Assembly: GCA_947359465.1 (NCBI GenBank)
Contig: OX375881.1
Span: 123,019,967 to 123,083,966 of the forward strand
Origin: Metellina segmentata
Taxonomy: Eukaryota; Arthropoda; Arachnida; Araneae; Tetragnathidae
Direction: 5' to 3'
DNA length: 64,000 nucleotides
Shown here: positions 33,481-44,070 of the stretch, piece by piece
Numbering within the stretch: the stretch's first letter is position 1
Layout: the number at the start of each line of letters is the position of its first letter
Translations under genes and position numbers: made by a program
Notes under the pieces: generated by a model
Told to the model about the DNA's origin: nothing
Database searches by the model: none
The model's input: only the letters and a program-made list of their open reading frames with translations

Positions 33481-35103
33481 CAGTGGGATGTCAGATCAGG
33501 TGGTGAAAAAAAATATTTTTCGATATTTTTTTATAAATAATTTGAAGAATCAAAACCGAAAAATCATTTTTCCATATCCTAATTTTGGTAAAACAGGAAT
33601 AAATCGTTTATATAGTTGTTTGTTAGATTAGAAATCAAGAGTCTATAGAACGTATAGTTAAAATTGTTCATTATGCTATTACTTCAGTGAAATTTCGAAA
33701 ACTTAGACACTATTAAAGTCAAAATTATGAAAACGAGTTCATTTTATTTTAGAAACTCTTTATTTTAATAAATGTTCACGAATCATTACTCTTGGTTTTA
33801 AAAAAGCTAGTTATTTTTTAATTTGAAATTGTGATTAAAAATTTTGATAAAAAATGGACATGCCAAAAATAAACAAAACCACAAACTGCACTATTCTTGA
33901 GTTGAGGCAAAAATAAATTCCTAATTAATAAAATTAATGAAAATAAACTGATTTAAGTATAAAAAAAGGTTTTTAAATATTTGGGATACATTTTTTAAAA
34001 AGACAATACAGTTTAACATTTTGCAATTTAAGAAACGAAATTTTACTATATTTAGGTTTATTAATGAGTTATAAGAGCTATTATAAATTTGCTGATATGA
34101 TTTAAAAGTATAATTGCACCAAATCATGACTACTTTATGGAACCCTAGATACAAAATGAATAGATATAAACTCTAAAGAGAAAATTAAATTAATTATAAA
34201 CTTGAATATTTCAATAAAATGAATAAATCTAGATATCAAATGAAAATGATGAAAATTCTAAATTAATTTAGAAAAAATATCTAAACCTTGATTAATTTCC
34301 AAGGAAAATAAATGAGTATTTCCGGAAAAAGAAAACACGTTTTGACGAAGGAAACATTTAAAGTGAAATGCTTTAAGAAAACATAAACTTGATTGGATTA
34401 ATTAATGATGCAAATGGTAGATTTTTTTAGTACGGATATAAATCAATCAAATCTAACTTTGGTACCGAACATATGTTTATCCTGATTAATGGTATAGATA
34501 TGCAAAAATAATAATAATAATGCATTATTTTTTGTTTTTACCTCAAGCGCAATAATAAAAAAATTTATTTGAAATATTAATTTGTAAATCCGTGTTGTGA
34601 TAAGTAAAACCCATCAATAAGCAATGTAATCATACACAGACCACTATACACTGCACGATAATCCGATATTTTTAATTGTATTTATATATTTTAATATTTA
34701 TTTGGAATCATTATAGCAGGCTGTTTATTTGTCTTACCATTACTCCTAAAAATCTGTTATCATTGGAGTGCAGACCGATTTATGTTTACATTGTTCCATA
34801 TCCTAAGAAAACAATCCACGTTTCTGGGCAGCATCAATGGCACCACTATCGCCAATGGAAGAAACAGATTGCAGCCTCTATTTCGGAGCCACGGTGTTCC
34901 ATCTGATGCGATGTAAAGTAAAATTAAGTGAACGTGAAAGCAATGAATATGTGCAATGATTACACGTGCTTTCTAAATCTGTTAGTTAAAAGTCTATGAT
35001 TCCATCTAACAACTGTGAACTTTAAACGTTATTATATGACTTTGTAATAATCTGTATATGATTATGGGAATCGAACAACTTTTTAATTGAAACAAGTATG
35101 ATA
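33481..35103. other. No feature recognised
   Basis: 1.6 kb of very AT-rich DNA. Short frames (33921-34154 minus, 34676-34906 plus) show no family motif. No inverted or tandem repeat was noticed. Confidence 0.4.
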
Positions 35104-35822
35104 TCTATATAAATAGAATAGAGTGTTTGTCTGTACATTGAATATTTTAAACCCGTTTCGAATTTTTCTTTCTTTTTGGATTCTTTTGATACAAAATCCT
35201 TCTGTTGCACGTTTGGTGTCTGATTTTATGTAAGTCTGTCAATCTGTCCGTGTGTGTCCATGCAACATCCAAGCGGTTGAATATATTTTCAGGAAACGGC
35301 ATACCGTGAATACTTACATATATTTAGTGACTGAAATTGGCTACGTAAGACTCTTAGTCTTCCCATTGAATATTCAATTTTGTATCTGTGTTTCTACAAG
35401 TGTCTGATAGAATGGATTCCACATATCGTCGGCTAATATGTGATGCCTCGTAAACGTCATTTTCTCGAATGCGGTATCGTATATTAGCCGACGATGTGGT
35501 AATGCAATGTTCTAAAATTGATACAATATATTTTAGTTTAGTGAAATATTATTTAAAACTTTGCTAATATATTTGAGCAGGTTTTGTGTTAAAACATCTG
35601 AATAACCAATCTTAAAACAATCATAATTTAGTAGTCTTGGAGTAGTTGGAAAGTATTGAACATTGCAATTGTGCTTGGATTGTTTTACCAGTACTGATCA
35701 AAATCAGTATTTTTCTCAAAACTATTTTTACGGAATTTAAATTCTAATACTTTATTTATATAAAAACTTATGTGTTTCATTACGAAATATAAGAAAACAT
35801 TTGAATATTTGGAACAGATGTT
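35104..35822 (+). mobile_element. Helitron copy A, 5' portion
   Basis: Starts TCTATATAAATAGAATAGAG after an A. It follows copies B and C through shared blocks (GAGTGTTTGT, TTGGTGTCTG, TAGTGA, TTTAGTTTAGTGAA, AAAACATCTGAATAA, TTTACCAGTACTG). Homology ends near 35822, so the CTAG end is lost. It holds a copy-specific 15-bp-arm hairpin at 35425-35495. No helicase gene is present. Confidence 0.8.
35425..35495. repeat. Hairpin, 15-bp arms, copy-specific insertion
   Basis: ATCGTCGGCTAATAT (35425-35439) and its exact reverse complement ATATTAGCCGACGAT (35481-35495) enclose a 41-base loop. The corresponding positions of Helitron copies B and C lack this segment. Confidence 0.85.
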
Positions 35823-36194
35823 AAGGTATCCGCATAGGTTCAAAAAGCCAATTTTGACGAAAATTTGCAACCCTTTTTTATTCTACTAACGGATTTCCTG
35901 CACTTTTGTGCTTCTATAACAGTTTCAACTTTTAATGTGCAACTAATAGAAAAAAAGCTAGGTCAATTTAAAATTTGAACGAAATTGTTAAGTTATACCA
36001 GAAGTAATATAACGAAACCGGAACTAATAAAAAGAATATTCTATTTTTACAATAATTTCACCACTTTATCTGTTACAGCAAGTTAAAACACAAATGGCAT
36101 ACCATAAAAACTGAGAGTGAATTTTTTACGTAATGGCAACACCGCGAAACTAAAAAATAAAACTGCAGGTGATTTTGAACTGTTAACTGTACAA
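35823..36194. other. Unassigned segment, possibly a TTAA-element remnant
   Basis: Begins TTAAGGTATCCGCATAGG, similar to the TTAAGGTATACGTATACG terminus of the TTAA-target element at 31559. No matching right end was found before Helitron copy B starts. Confidence 0.35.
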
Positions 36195-37818
36195 TCTATA
36201 TAAATAAGAATGGAGTGTTTGTTTGTACATTCAATATTTTCGACCCATTTCAAGTTTTCTATCCGTTTTGGACCATTCTGATGCTGAATCCGCCTTTTTC
36301 TCGTTTGGTGTCTGTCCGTCTGTCCGTCCGTCTGTCTGTCTGTATGTTGTGCCCTATACACGTCCACGTGGTTTAAGATATTTTCATGGAAATTTGCATA
36401 CAGTGAGTACTTATCTTCATTTAGTGAATGGAATTGGTTGTGCGAAAGTCAGTCTGTCCGTTTTTCTGTTCTACATTCTATTTTGTGTATGTGTGTTTGT
36501 GTAAGCATCACATGAATTATATTCCACATATTTGATTTCAGTGTATTGTATTTTATACATTATCTATTAGTTTAGTGAATGCAATATTAAACATTTCTTT
36601 ATTATTATATTTAGATCAGTTTCATGCTAAAACACCTGAGTAAGTATACTCAAATCAACCATAATTTGGTAGTTTTGGAAAAATTGGAATGTCTATTGAA
36701 TATTACGATTACTTCGATTGCTTTACCAGTACTGCTGAAAAAGTAATTATTCTTCAAAAAATTATATTTTTTAATGGAATTTCAGCTCTGATACTTCATT
36801 TAGTTCGAGTCTTATTTTTGTTCTTTGCGCAATGAAAACGATTTCGGAATATTTGAGACAGACGATATTTTTCAACGAAACGAGAATGAACAAGATCGCG
36901 TGAGCAGTAATATTTTCTGTTTCTTTCGCTCTGAATTAATTTCACATTTCTAAATTTTGTGCATTTTTTGTTGTAAATTGTGGCAACTGTGCGAGATCAA
37001 GAGATAAAAATGAATGACAAATTAATATATTTAGAACAATTTTTCCGACATCTTTTATTTTGTTCTATTTCACTGTTTTCTGTTTTAAATATTTATTATT
37101 TTAATAAATGTGTTTTCCTTCTCATCACACACAACAGCACCACAAAGTATTAGACTTGATAATGTTAGGTAAGTCAGTATAAATTTTCAGTAAATTTTAA
37201 GTGTAGTTATGCCATTATTGAAAGAATAATGCCGTTATTTAAAGAATAATGCCGTTATTTAAAGAATAATGCTGTTATTTAAAGAATAATGCCGTTATTT
37301 AAAGAATAATAATGTTTAAAAATCCAAACTAGAACTTTTTCCAACATTAAAAATTTTGTTGTAATAATGACAGGAGAAGATTGCAAAATTTCACAATGTC
37401 GCATACAGGAGGCAAGAGTGCCACAAGTAAAAAAATACTGTTTTGTTGACTATGAGTGCGAGAGCACTCGCTGTAAATCGTAATTTTAATTAATTGAGTT
37501 GAACATGAAAAGAACTTAAGAAAGGGAATTCCAAATCTCCCTCAAAATCGTCTTTCATAGTAGTAACCTTAGTATCACCTTTCGTCATTTTGTAGCTTTG
37601 ACATACAGCAATTGTGCGATGTATGTGAAATGTATTACATGAATGGATGTACATATGTAGGATTTATGTCCAAAGTAAGTTGTAGAAAATATAAAGATGG
37701 CGAAAGGTGCTAAAATAAATTTTTATTCTACAAAAAACGTAAGTCATTGTATATTTTGATCATCTCTTCAATCTAGAGTAAACCAATTCAAACCGAGTAA
37801 GGTCGGGTATTTTGCTAG
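36195..37818 (+). mobile_element. Helitron copy B, complete, non-autonomous
   Basis: 1624 bp from TCTATATAAATAAGAATGGA (after an A) to GGTATTTTGCTAG (before a T), the TC...CTAG termini and A/T target of Helitrons. A weak stem (CCGA ... TCGG) lies about 11 bases before the CTAG end. It carries a GTCTGTCC-type microsatellite near 36310-36345 and a 20-bp array at 37206-37308. No Rep/helicase frame is present. Confidence 0.88.
37206..37308. repeat. Five-copy 20-bp tandem repeat in Helitron B
   Basis: AATAATGCCGTTATTTAAAG repeats about five times with one CCG/CTG change; the first copy reads CCATTATTG. Each unit has AATAA...TTATT arms. Helitron copy C has a single unit at the matching place. Confidence 0.88.
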
Positions 37819-37904
37819 TTATAAATATTCTAAATGAAGCTGCCGATTTTATTTCCCTTGCTTCGTGCTTGTTTTAAGAACTGTTTTTATTTTCCCCACA
37901 GAAA

Positions 37905-38400
37905 TGGAGGTGATTGATTCAAAATTAAAAACGACATGCGTTCTGCCATAAAAGTGTGCTATCTCGTTTGGGCAAAACAGCTCCAGAAACAGTTAAGTTA
38001 ATGAAAGAAGCTTACAAAGACAAATGTTTTGGTGAGTCTACGATTTTTAGATTGCATGGTGATTTCAAAAAAGGACGTTTGTCTGCAGAACTGGATCCTA
38101 ATCCTGGCCGACCTGAAAGTGTTGTGAATGATCGAAATGTTAACGCTGTGTAGGCAATCTTGCAAGAAAATCGGCGAATGACATGTAAGGAGATAGCGGC
38201 ATCAACTAACATTTCGAAAACTTCTATATTTCGCATTCTACCCAACAATTTACTGCTTCGCCATGCTTGTTCCATATGGGTCACTCATCTCCTTACTAAA
38301 GAAAAGATGCAAACAAGAATTCACCAATGTTGTGAGTGGAAACAGATGCTTCAAAATGATCTGAATTTCCTAAAGACTGTAATAACAGAATTTGTCAATA
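37905..38400 (+). pseudogene. mariner transposase, N-terminal half
   Basis: Two stretches in the same frame (37956-38153 and 38160-38390), separated by an in-frame TAG at 38151-38153, show SRLGKTAPETVKLMKEAY, FKKGRLSAELDPNPGRP and ENRRMTCKEIAASTNIS. This is the two-part helix-turn-helix region of mariner transposases of the SETMAR-like type. The text follows the family to about LQNDLNFLKTVIT and then loses it, so the DDE domain is missing. It begins about 90 bp after Helitron B. No inverted ends were identified. Confidence 0.82.
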
Positions 38401-39128
38401 TATTTACTCTCTTGGATTTTGTTTACAAGCATTTTTCTCAGAATTACATTTTAAACATCAACATTGAATTCCAGAAATCATAACTAAAAAAGTTATTTAT
38501 ACATGTAGGAAAGATCATCAGACTCAATTCCACAAGTGATGAAAAAAGTGATGGAAGCATTGATACCTTTAACAATTTATTTATTGTTGGAAATTACAGT
38601 AGCAAGGGGTCTAGGGGATTTTAACAAAATAGAGATTTTAGGTAAATATCTAAGGACAGGGGTTGATGTTGGATGGACATAAACGAAAACAAAAGCTCCG
38701 AATAGCGCTAGAGCAACACGTCCGTTTTCAAACATTGGAGAGGGGGTAATGACAAAATAGGTGGGAAGAACTCCCTTAGTAAATGTGACGTCATCTTGCG
38801 GTCTCCAGTGCTGCCATCTGTTGAAACGCGCCTGGGGGCAAAACCCCCTACAGATCGGCCGTCCTGACACCGTCGCTGACCACAGCGGCGCACCAGGAAA
38901 CCAATGTGCTAAAAGAAAGAAACTTTAAGAAAAGTTACCAACCGAAAACAGCACTGGACATCGCTTACAAATTCAGTTGGCTTAAGGGTCCATCTTGACA
39001 CGTTTTCACACATCACATTCTAGATGTTTGGATGGTTGCCCTTAAACGAAAGGAGGATATGAGTATACAGAAAAATTACAGTACTAAACTAAAAATACAG
39101 TTACAATTTTTTGTACAAGACCAATTTT
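38401..39128. other. Unassigned sequence with a GC-rich patch
   Basis: The patch 38765-38890 is GC-rich relative to its surroundings and contains GGGGGCAAAACCCCC, a short hairpin. No coding match was recognised. If the primer-site call at 39129 is right, part of this could be the end of an old LTR. Confidence 0.35.
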
Positions 39129-39146
39129 TGGTGTCAGAAGTGGGAT
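39129..39146 (+). other. Possible LTR-retroelement primer-binding signature
   Basis: TGGTGTCAGAAGTGGGAT is the kind of sequence that follows the 5' LTR in many Gypsy elements (begins TGG, complementary to a tRNA 3' end). It is in plus orientation, opposite to the adjacent Gypsy gag-pol, so it would mark a separate, older element. No LTR copy was found to confirm this. Confidence 0.35.
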
Positions 39147-39338
39147 AATATATAAAAATACACATTAATTTCAATATTCCAAAAAAATACACGATACGAA
39201 ATATAAAATAAACAAATGTATTATACGAGAACAAGAATATAATTTAATTAATACTATAAAGGAAAAAAAATGAAATCAGTCTGACTTAGCAAATGGTTTC
39301 ATGAGATTAGCCGAAGTGGTGGTTTGATTAGGGTTTGA

Positions 39339-40247
39339 TTAGGTGAGATACCCTACTTTGGTCACTTCGTACCTATCTTTTGAGTTAACTTTCGAAACTT
39401 CGTACGGGCCAAAAAATTTAGGTCGCAGCTTTAATCCTGTGCCGAACTGGGTTCGCTGGATTGCTACGAGATCGCCCAGTTTATAGATAGTAGCTTTCTT
39501 GCGTTTCTTATCATAGTACTTCCTATTCTCATCTTGGATCTTTTTGATATTAGCCTTCGCATCTTGTCGGAGAATATTTCGATCCTCTTGATGGATTTCC
39601 ATCATTTCTTCCATAAGAATATCTTTGACAATTATATCTTCTTTATTGCGCATTTTGATGCCAGTCAAGAGTTCAAATGGAGTGTACTTGGTACTCCGGC
39701 TTACTGTGCTGTTTAAAACTCTCTGTAGTCTTGCGACATGCCTGAACCACTTAGTAGGTTCCTCTAGAGTAAGCTTTGTCAAAACAGGGATAAGAGTTCG
39801 GTGAATCCTTTCAACTTGTCCATTCCCACGAGGCACTCCAGTGGCTATTTGAAGGTGTTGGATACCTTCTTCTTTGCAGTATTCTGTGAAAGCATTTGAC
39901 GTGAACGCTGAGCCTCTGTCAGATATTATCCTAACAGGATTTCCAAAGGTCTCTTGTTGGTGCTTCAGCTTTTCTAGGGCATCTTCGGCTGCTACAGATT
40001 TTACAGGGTAGAGCCAGACAAATTTAGTAAAGGCATCTACAACAGTTAGGATATGTTGGTAATTTTTGTTAGTAGATGGCATGGGCTCTATGAAATCCAC
40101 GTGATATGTGTTTAGCGGAGCGTCTTCCTTGGGAATTGGATTTAAAAAGCCTTCCTTCCTTCCCGCTTTCTTATTTGCTAAGATACATGGAATGCAGAAA
40201 GTGATGACACTTTGTGTCAAAGTGCGCAAGTTTGGAACAAAGAATTC
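39339..40247 (-). pseudogene. Integrase continuation of minus-strand Gypsy element
   Basis: In the same frame as the upstream Gag-Pol but beyond the TAG. It contains the CxxC pair of the zinc domain (FCIPCILAN), the catalytic core with Asp in TYHVDFIEP, Asp in IISDRGSAFTS and Glu in NGQVERIHRTL, and a C-terminal DNA-binding tail ending KVGYLT. The core is intact. One expected zinc-binding His before GHFS also appears changed to Asp. The apparent separate start near 40229 is a TTG and not a real start. Confidence 0.88.
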
Positions 40248-43200
40248 CTACTTCACTATCTCTTCTGTTTTTTCAACTGAAAAGTGACCCTTTTCATCAG
40301 CTAGCTTGACCACTTCAGTCTGCATATCCCTGGGAGCGACTATTAGTTCTCGACCGTTCTCATATTTGTACAGAATGTCATTCTTTGAGAAATATTCATT
40401 AGAACCGCTATTCGCTATTAAGGACTTAAGGGTAATGATATGGTCATCTTTACTTTGGGCAACTTTTAGTCTTGCTGTAACAGTGTCATTAATGATGACC
40501 ATCACAGGATTCCTGCTCAAAGCGTCAACGTGTCGCATTCTTTCCCCTGGTCGGTGAACAATTTCATATTCAAATTCCTCCAGGAGTAAAGCCCATCTTG
40601 CTATCCTGGTCACCAGGTCCTTTTTATCCATCGTCTTCTGGAAGGCAGAGCAGTCCGTCACTACTTTAAACTTGTTGCCCATCAAATATACACGCAGTTT
40701 TTTCAGTGCTTCCACTACTGCGAGGACTTCTAGCTCATACCTGCTGTATTTTTCTTCTGCCGGACTAGTCTTTCTAGACATGTAGTGGACAGGATGTAGT
40801 TTTCCGTCATCGGCTTCCTCAAGTAATATGGCACCAAATCCGTGCATACTGGCGTCAGTGTGTAGTTCGGTTTTTCTTCCTGGCCTAAAGAGATGTAAAA
40901 CTGGACTTTCGGCGAGTAGATCCTTGAGTTTCTGATAGGCTTCCTTCTGTTCGTTCCCGAACTCAAATGAACTACCTTTTCTGAGAAGATCACTCAACGG
41001 TTTTGCAACTTTTGAGTAACCTGGAATAAACTTTCTGAAGTAGCCTGTGAGGCCAAGGAAACTTTGTACTTGTTTAATGTTGGTTGGAAGGGGAAACTTC
41101 TGAAGCGTCTTTGCATTTGACGGACGAACCGTCCCATCTTCCACGATGTAACCTAAAAATTCCACAGTGCGCTTTAAGAATTGACATTTTATTGTTTTAA
41201 TTTCAAGTCCATAATTAGATGCTGTTTGGAGAACACAATTCAACTTCGCGACACCTTCTGTTTCGTCAGACGACGGAATGATCAAATCATCCATGTAGAT
41301 GATAACGGTGCCCTCCTTCATCAGATCTCTATAGATGCTATAAACGTACCTTTGAAAAACACTAGGACTTGTACTGAGTCCAAAGGGTACTTTGAGACAT
41401 TCATACTGACCATCTGGTACGATAAATGAAGTATACTTGCGACTGCTCTCCTCTACAGGGACATGAAAGAAACCATTTTTGAGATCTAATGTAGTGCAGA
41501 CTTTTGCTTCTTGCAATCGGTCCAAGACATCTTCAATGAGAGGTAATGGAAACCTATCTTTGACAAGTTTACGATTCAATTTTCGGTAGTCAACACAAAT
41601 CCGCGTTGAAAGGTCTCTCTTCTTGACCAGGACAATTGGACTGGCATAGTCTGAAGAACTGGGACGAACGATTCCATCCCTTAACCACTCGTCTATCTGT
41701 TTGTTAACCTCTTGCCTTTCGAAAGGTGATAACCGACGGGCTCTTTGATACACTGGAATTTCATCTTCCAAAATTATTTTCATCGAAATGTCAGTAGACT
41801 TCGTCTTTCTCGGCTCATAATTAGATATCAGGTCTTCTACGCTTTTCCGAAGACAGCCGTTCTGGATGTGACGAAGATCCAATTCATTTCCTTGTTCACT
41901 GCATTCAGCGATTTGTAGCATCCAGTCAACAGATTCCTTCCTTGGAGCCTCAGTTTCATCGAGAAAAGGGAACGATACTCGACTCAAAAATGCTGATCCA
42001 ATGATAGCTTCATAACATATGTCTTTGGCAGAGACAACCTGGAAGTAAAGTTGACAAACATGCCCGTTTATGTCAACAACATGCCGAAAAGATCCTTTCG
42101 TTTTTGCCAGGCCGTTGCAGATTCCAGACAATACAGAGGTGTTACTTGTTAGTGTGGGTGGATTTTTCATTTTCTTGAAGACGTCCTCTCTTAAAATGTT
42201 GCGTTTACTACCCGAGTCAAGGAGTGCGACAACCGACAACTCGCCTAGCTTCACTTCTTTCAGGAACTTGTTTAGTTCCACGTCCAGGTAAACCTCTGGC
42301 ATTTCAGCTCCAACTGCAGCCACATGGATCATGTGACTATCAAGGGCTTTCTCAGGTTTGGGGATCTTATTTTCTGTTTCTGGGAACCTTTGCTGGTTCT
42401 TTCTGGGACAAGCAGGACGAAGATGATCTGGGGAACCACAGTCGTAACATCTGGGTTTCCTCTGTCCGGGATTTCTGTTTTGGCCAGTTGTTGGTCTGTT
42501 CCATACAGGCTCAGGCTTGATGTTTTTTGCCCCTCTACCACCAGGATTTTCTTTATTTTTATGATTGCTATAACTTACGGTGTGTCCCCTATAGTCTCTT
42601 CTTTGGAAATTACTCCTCGAGAGGCTCTCTCTCAAACTTTCATATTCATCAAACTTTTCTGCAAGTTGATCTGGCTTTTTGAATTGCAGCCATTCCTTAA
42701 AGAAATTTTCCTTGATTTCTTCCGGAGCTCGGAATTTGAGCTGTTCGGTTATTAATAATTCTACCAGGTCGTCGAAAGTGTTGACCTGCAAGTCTGCTAT
42801 CCACTCTCGGAAGTAGCAGCTCAGTTCATGGGCATAGTTCCTCCATGTTTTATCAGTGGTTTTGGTGTGACGATAAAACAAGTTTTTCAGTTTTTCTGAT
42901 GTCACTTTGTACTTCTTAAGAATGATGTTCTTGACGTAATCGAAGTTGTTAGCATTTTCCACGGATTCTCTAGCAAGCATGTTTGAGATGTCCGACGGCA
43001 TTACGTGCAACAAATATGCTACCCAGTCTCGCTTAGGCACCTTCGCCATCTCCGCACGTCTCTCAAAGTTTATGAGAAAAAGTCCCATTTCGTCATTTTT
43101 CTCATCAAACTTCGGTATTAATTGAGCGAGGGGTATTCTAGGCTGAGTTTCTTCTGTACGCCCAGGAGGTGCAGCAGGTTGACCAGCTCGAGCTACTTCA

Positions 43201-43472
43201 AGTTGAAGGCGTTGTAACTCCAACTGAGCTGCCCTTTCTTCTCTTCTTTCTTCCTGAGCCCTTCGATTTGTTTCATCATCTCTTCTTTCTGCCTCCTTTC
43301 GATCTTCAATGATTCGGCTCAGAATGCCAGAAACAATTTCTTCGTCGTAGCCGTCACTTTCTAAAACGAGTTTTTTAAGGTCGACGATCTTGCTACCTTC
43401 CTGCGGCGTCAAGCCTAATTCATCAACAACTTCTAACAAATCTGCTTTGCGACCTTTGGTCAAGTAAGCCAT
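40248..43472 (-). CDS. gag-pol: Gag-Pol of minus-strand Gypsy element (truncated by a stop)
   Basis: Gag and Pol are one open frame, 1074 codons from the ATG at 43472 (MAYLTKGRKADLL); the upstream nine codons lack an ATG. Order: SAP-like N-terminus, an Arg/Glu coiled segment, capsid-like domain (WVAYLLHVMP, TWRNYAHEL), zinc knuckle CYDCGSPDHLRPAC near codon 345, aspartic protease ALLDSGSKRNIL near codon 420, reverse transcriptase with IIYMDDLIIPS near codon 728, and RNase H (HTDASMHGFGA, RYELE). The frame stops at TAG 40250-40248, inside the integrase zinc-binding domain (GHFSVEKTEE). The stop lacks a readthrough-type context (followed by GAATTC) and probably inactivates this copy. Its Gag is clearly homologous to that at 18384-19565. 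Confidence 0.9.
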   Translation of the reverse strand: MAYLTKGRKADLLEVVDELGLTPQEGSKIVDLKKLVLESDGYDEEIVSGILSRIIEDRKEAERRDDETNRRAQEERREERAAQLELQRLQLEVARAGQPAAPPGRTEETQPRIPLAQLIPKFDEKNDEMGLFLINFERRAEMAKVPKRDWVAYLLHVMPSDISNMLARESVENANNFDYVKNIILKKYKVTSEKLKNLFYRHTKTTDKTWRNYAHELSCYFREWIADLQVNTFDDLVELLITEQLKFRAPEEIKENFFKEWLQFKKPDQLAEKFDEYESLRESLSRSNFQRRDYRGHTVSYSNHKNKENPGGRGAKNIKPEPVWNRPTTGQNRNPGQRKPRCYDCGSPDHLRPACPRKNQQRFPETENKIPKPEKALDSHMIHVAAVGAEMPEVYLDVELNKFLKEVKLGELSVVALLDSGSKRNILREDVFKKMKNPPTLTSNTSVLSGICNGLAKTKGSFRHVVDINGHVCQLYFQVVSAKDICYEAIIGSAFLSRVSFPFLDETEAPRKESVDWMLQIAECSEQGNELDLRHIQNGCLRKSVEDLISNYEPRKTKSTDISMKIILEDEIPVYQRARRLSPFERQEVNKQIDEWLRDGIVRPSSSDYASPIVLVKKRDLSTRICVDYRKLNRKLVKDRFPLPLIEDVLDRLQEAKVCTTLDLKNGFFHVPVEESSRKYTSFIVPDGQYECLKVPFGLSTSPSVFQRYVYSIYRDLMKEGTVIIYMDDLIIPSSDETEGVAKLNCVLQTASNYGLEIKTIKCQFLKRTVEFLGYIVEDGTVRPSNAKTLQKFPLPTNIKQVQSFLGLTGYFRKFIPGYSKVAKPLSDLLRKGSSFEFGNEQKEAYQKLKDLLAESPVLHLFRPGRKTELHTDASMHGFGAILLEEADDGKLHPVHYMSRKTSPAEEKYSRYELEVLAVVEALKKLRVYLMGNKFKVVTDCSAFQKTMDKKDLVTRIARWALLLEEFEYEIVHRPGERMRHVDALSRNPVMVIINDTVTARLKVAQSKDDHIITLKSLIANSGSNEYFSKNDILYKYENGRELIVAPRDMQTEVVKLADEKGHFSVEKTEEIVK

Positions 43473-43639
43473 GACGATTGTGTCGGCAAAAAAGTACAAA
43501 ATAAAATAATAATGACAGGCGTATATAACCTACCTATAAAGAAAACAGTTACTAGGAGGATTTACTATCCTCAATGGAACTAGTAGTTAGAACTAGTCTC
43601 AGGAAAAAATACCGGGAGACATACGCAGTCTACCAACGA

Positions 43640-44070
43640 GAAACACTTCTCACCCAAGACTCTTATTTTCAAGTCAATTTAAACAGAATAATTTAATCCT
43701 CAAAGGGGAAACACTTTCACACACGACTCAATTTTCGAGTCGCGAAAACAGAATATTTTTATTCTCAACGGGGAAACTCTTTTCACCCACGACTCAATTT
43801 TCGAGTCAACAAAACAGAATCATTTAATTCTAAACGGGGAAACAGTTTTCACTCACGACTCAATTTTTCGAGTCACAAAAAAAGAATATTTTTTGTCCTC
43901 AACGGGAAAAGTTTTCACTCACGACTCAATTTTTCGAGTCAACAAAACAGAATCATTTAATTCTAAACGGGGAAACAGTTTTCACCCACGACTCAATTTT
44001 CGAGTCAACAAAACAGAATCATTTAATTCTAAACGGGGAAACAGTTTTCACCCACGACTCAATTTTCTTT
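43640..44070 (-). repeat. Seven-copy 66-bp array with palindromic cores
   Basis: GACTC...GAGTC cores (GACTCAATTTTCGAGTC) start at 43658, 43725, 43791, 43857, 43923, 43990 and 44056, spaced 66-67 bp. Most units also contain a second inverted pair, AGAATCATTTAATTCT. The outermost units are degraded or truncated. It lies in the presumed 5' untranslated region of the minus-strand Gypsy element. Confidence 0.92.

Larger units (their letters stand above)
39339..44070 (-). mobile_element. Gypsy-type retroelement, minus strand, coding region plus 5' array
   Basis: Holds a single gag-pol frame (43472 to 40248), its integrase continuation (40247-39339) and, upstream of gag, a seven-copy 66-bp array (43640-44070). 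LTRs were looked for in the flanks (38.6-39.3 kb and 44.1-45 kb) but not found, so the outer limits are unknown. One nonsense codon interrupts integrase. Confidence 0.85.

Noticed and set aside
40248..40250. Readthrough of the TAG in the minus-strand Gypsy, by analogy with the other element
   Set aside because: The stop lies inside integrase rather than at the gag/pol boundary and lacks a CAR-YYA context; a disabling mutation is simpler.
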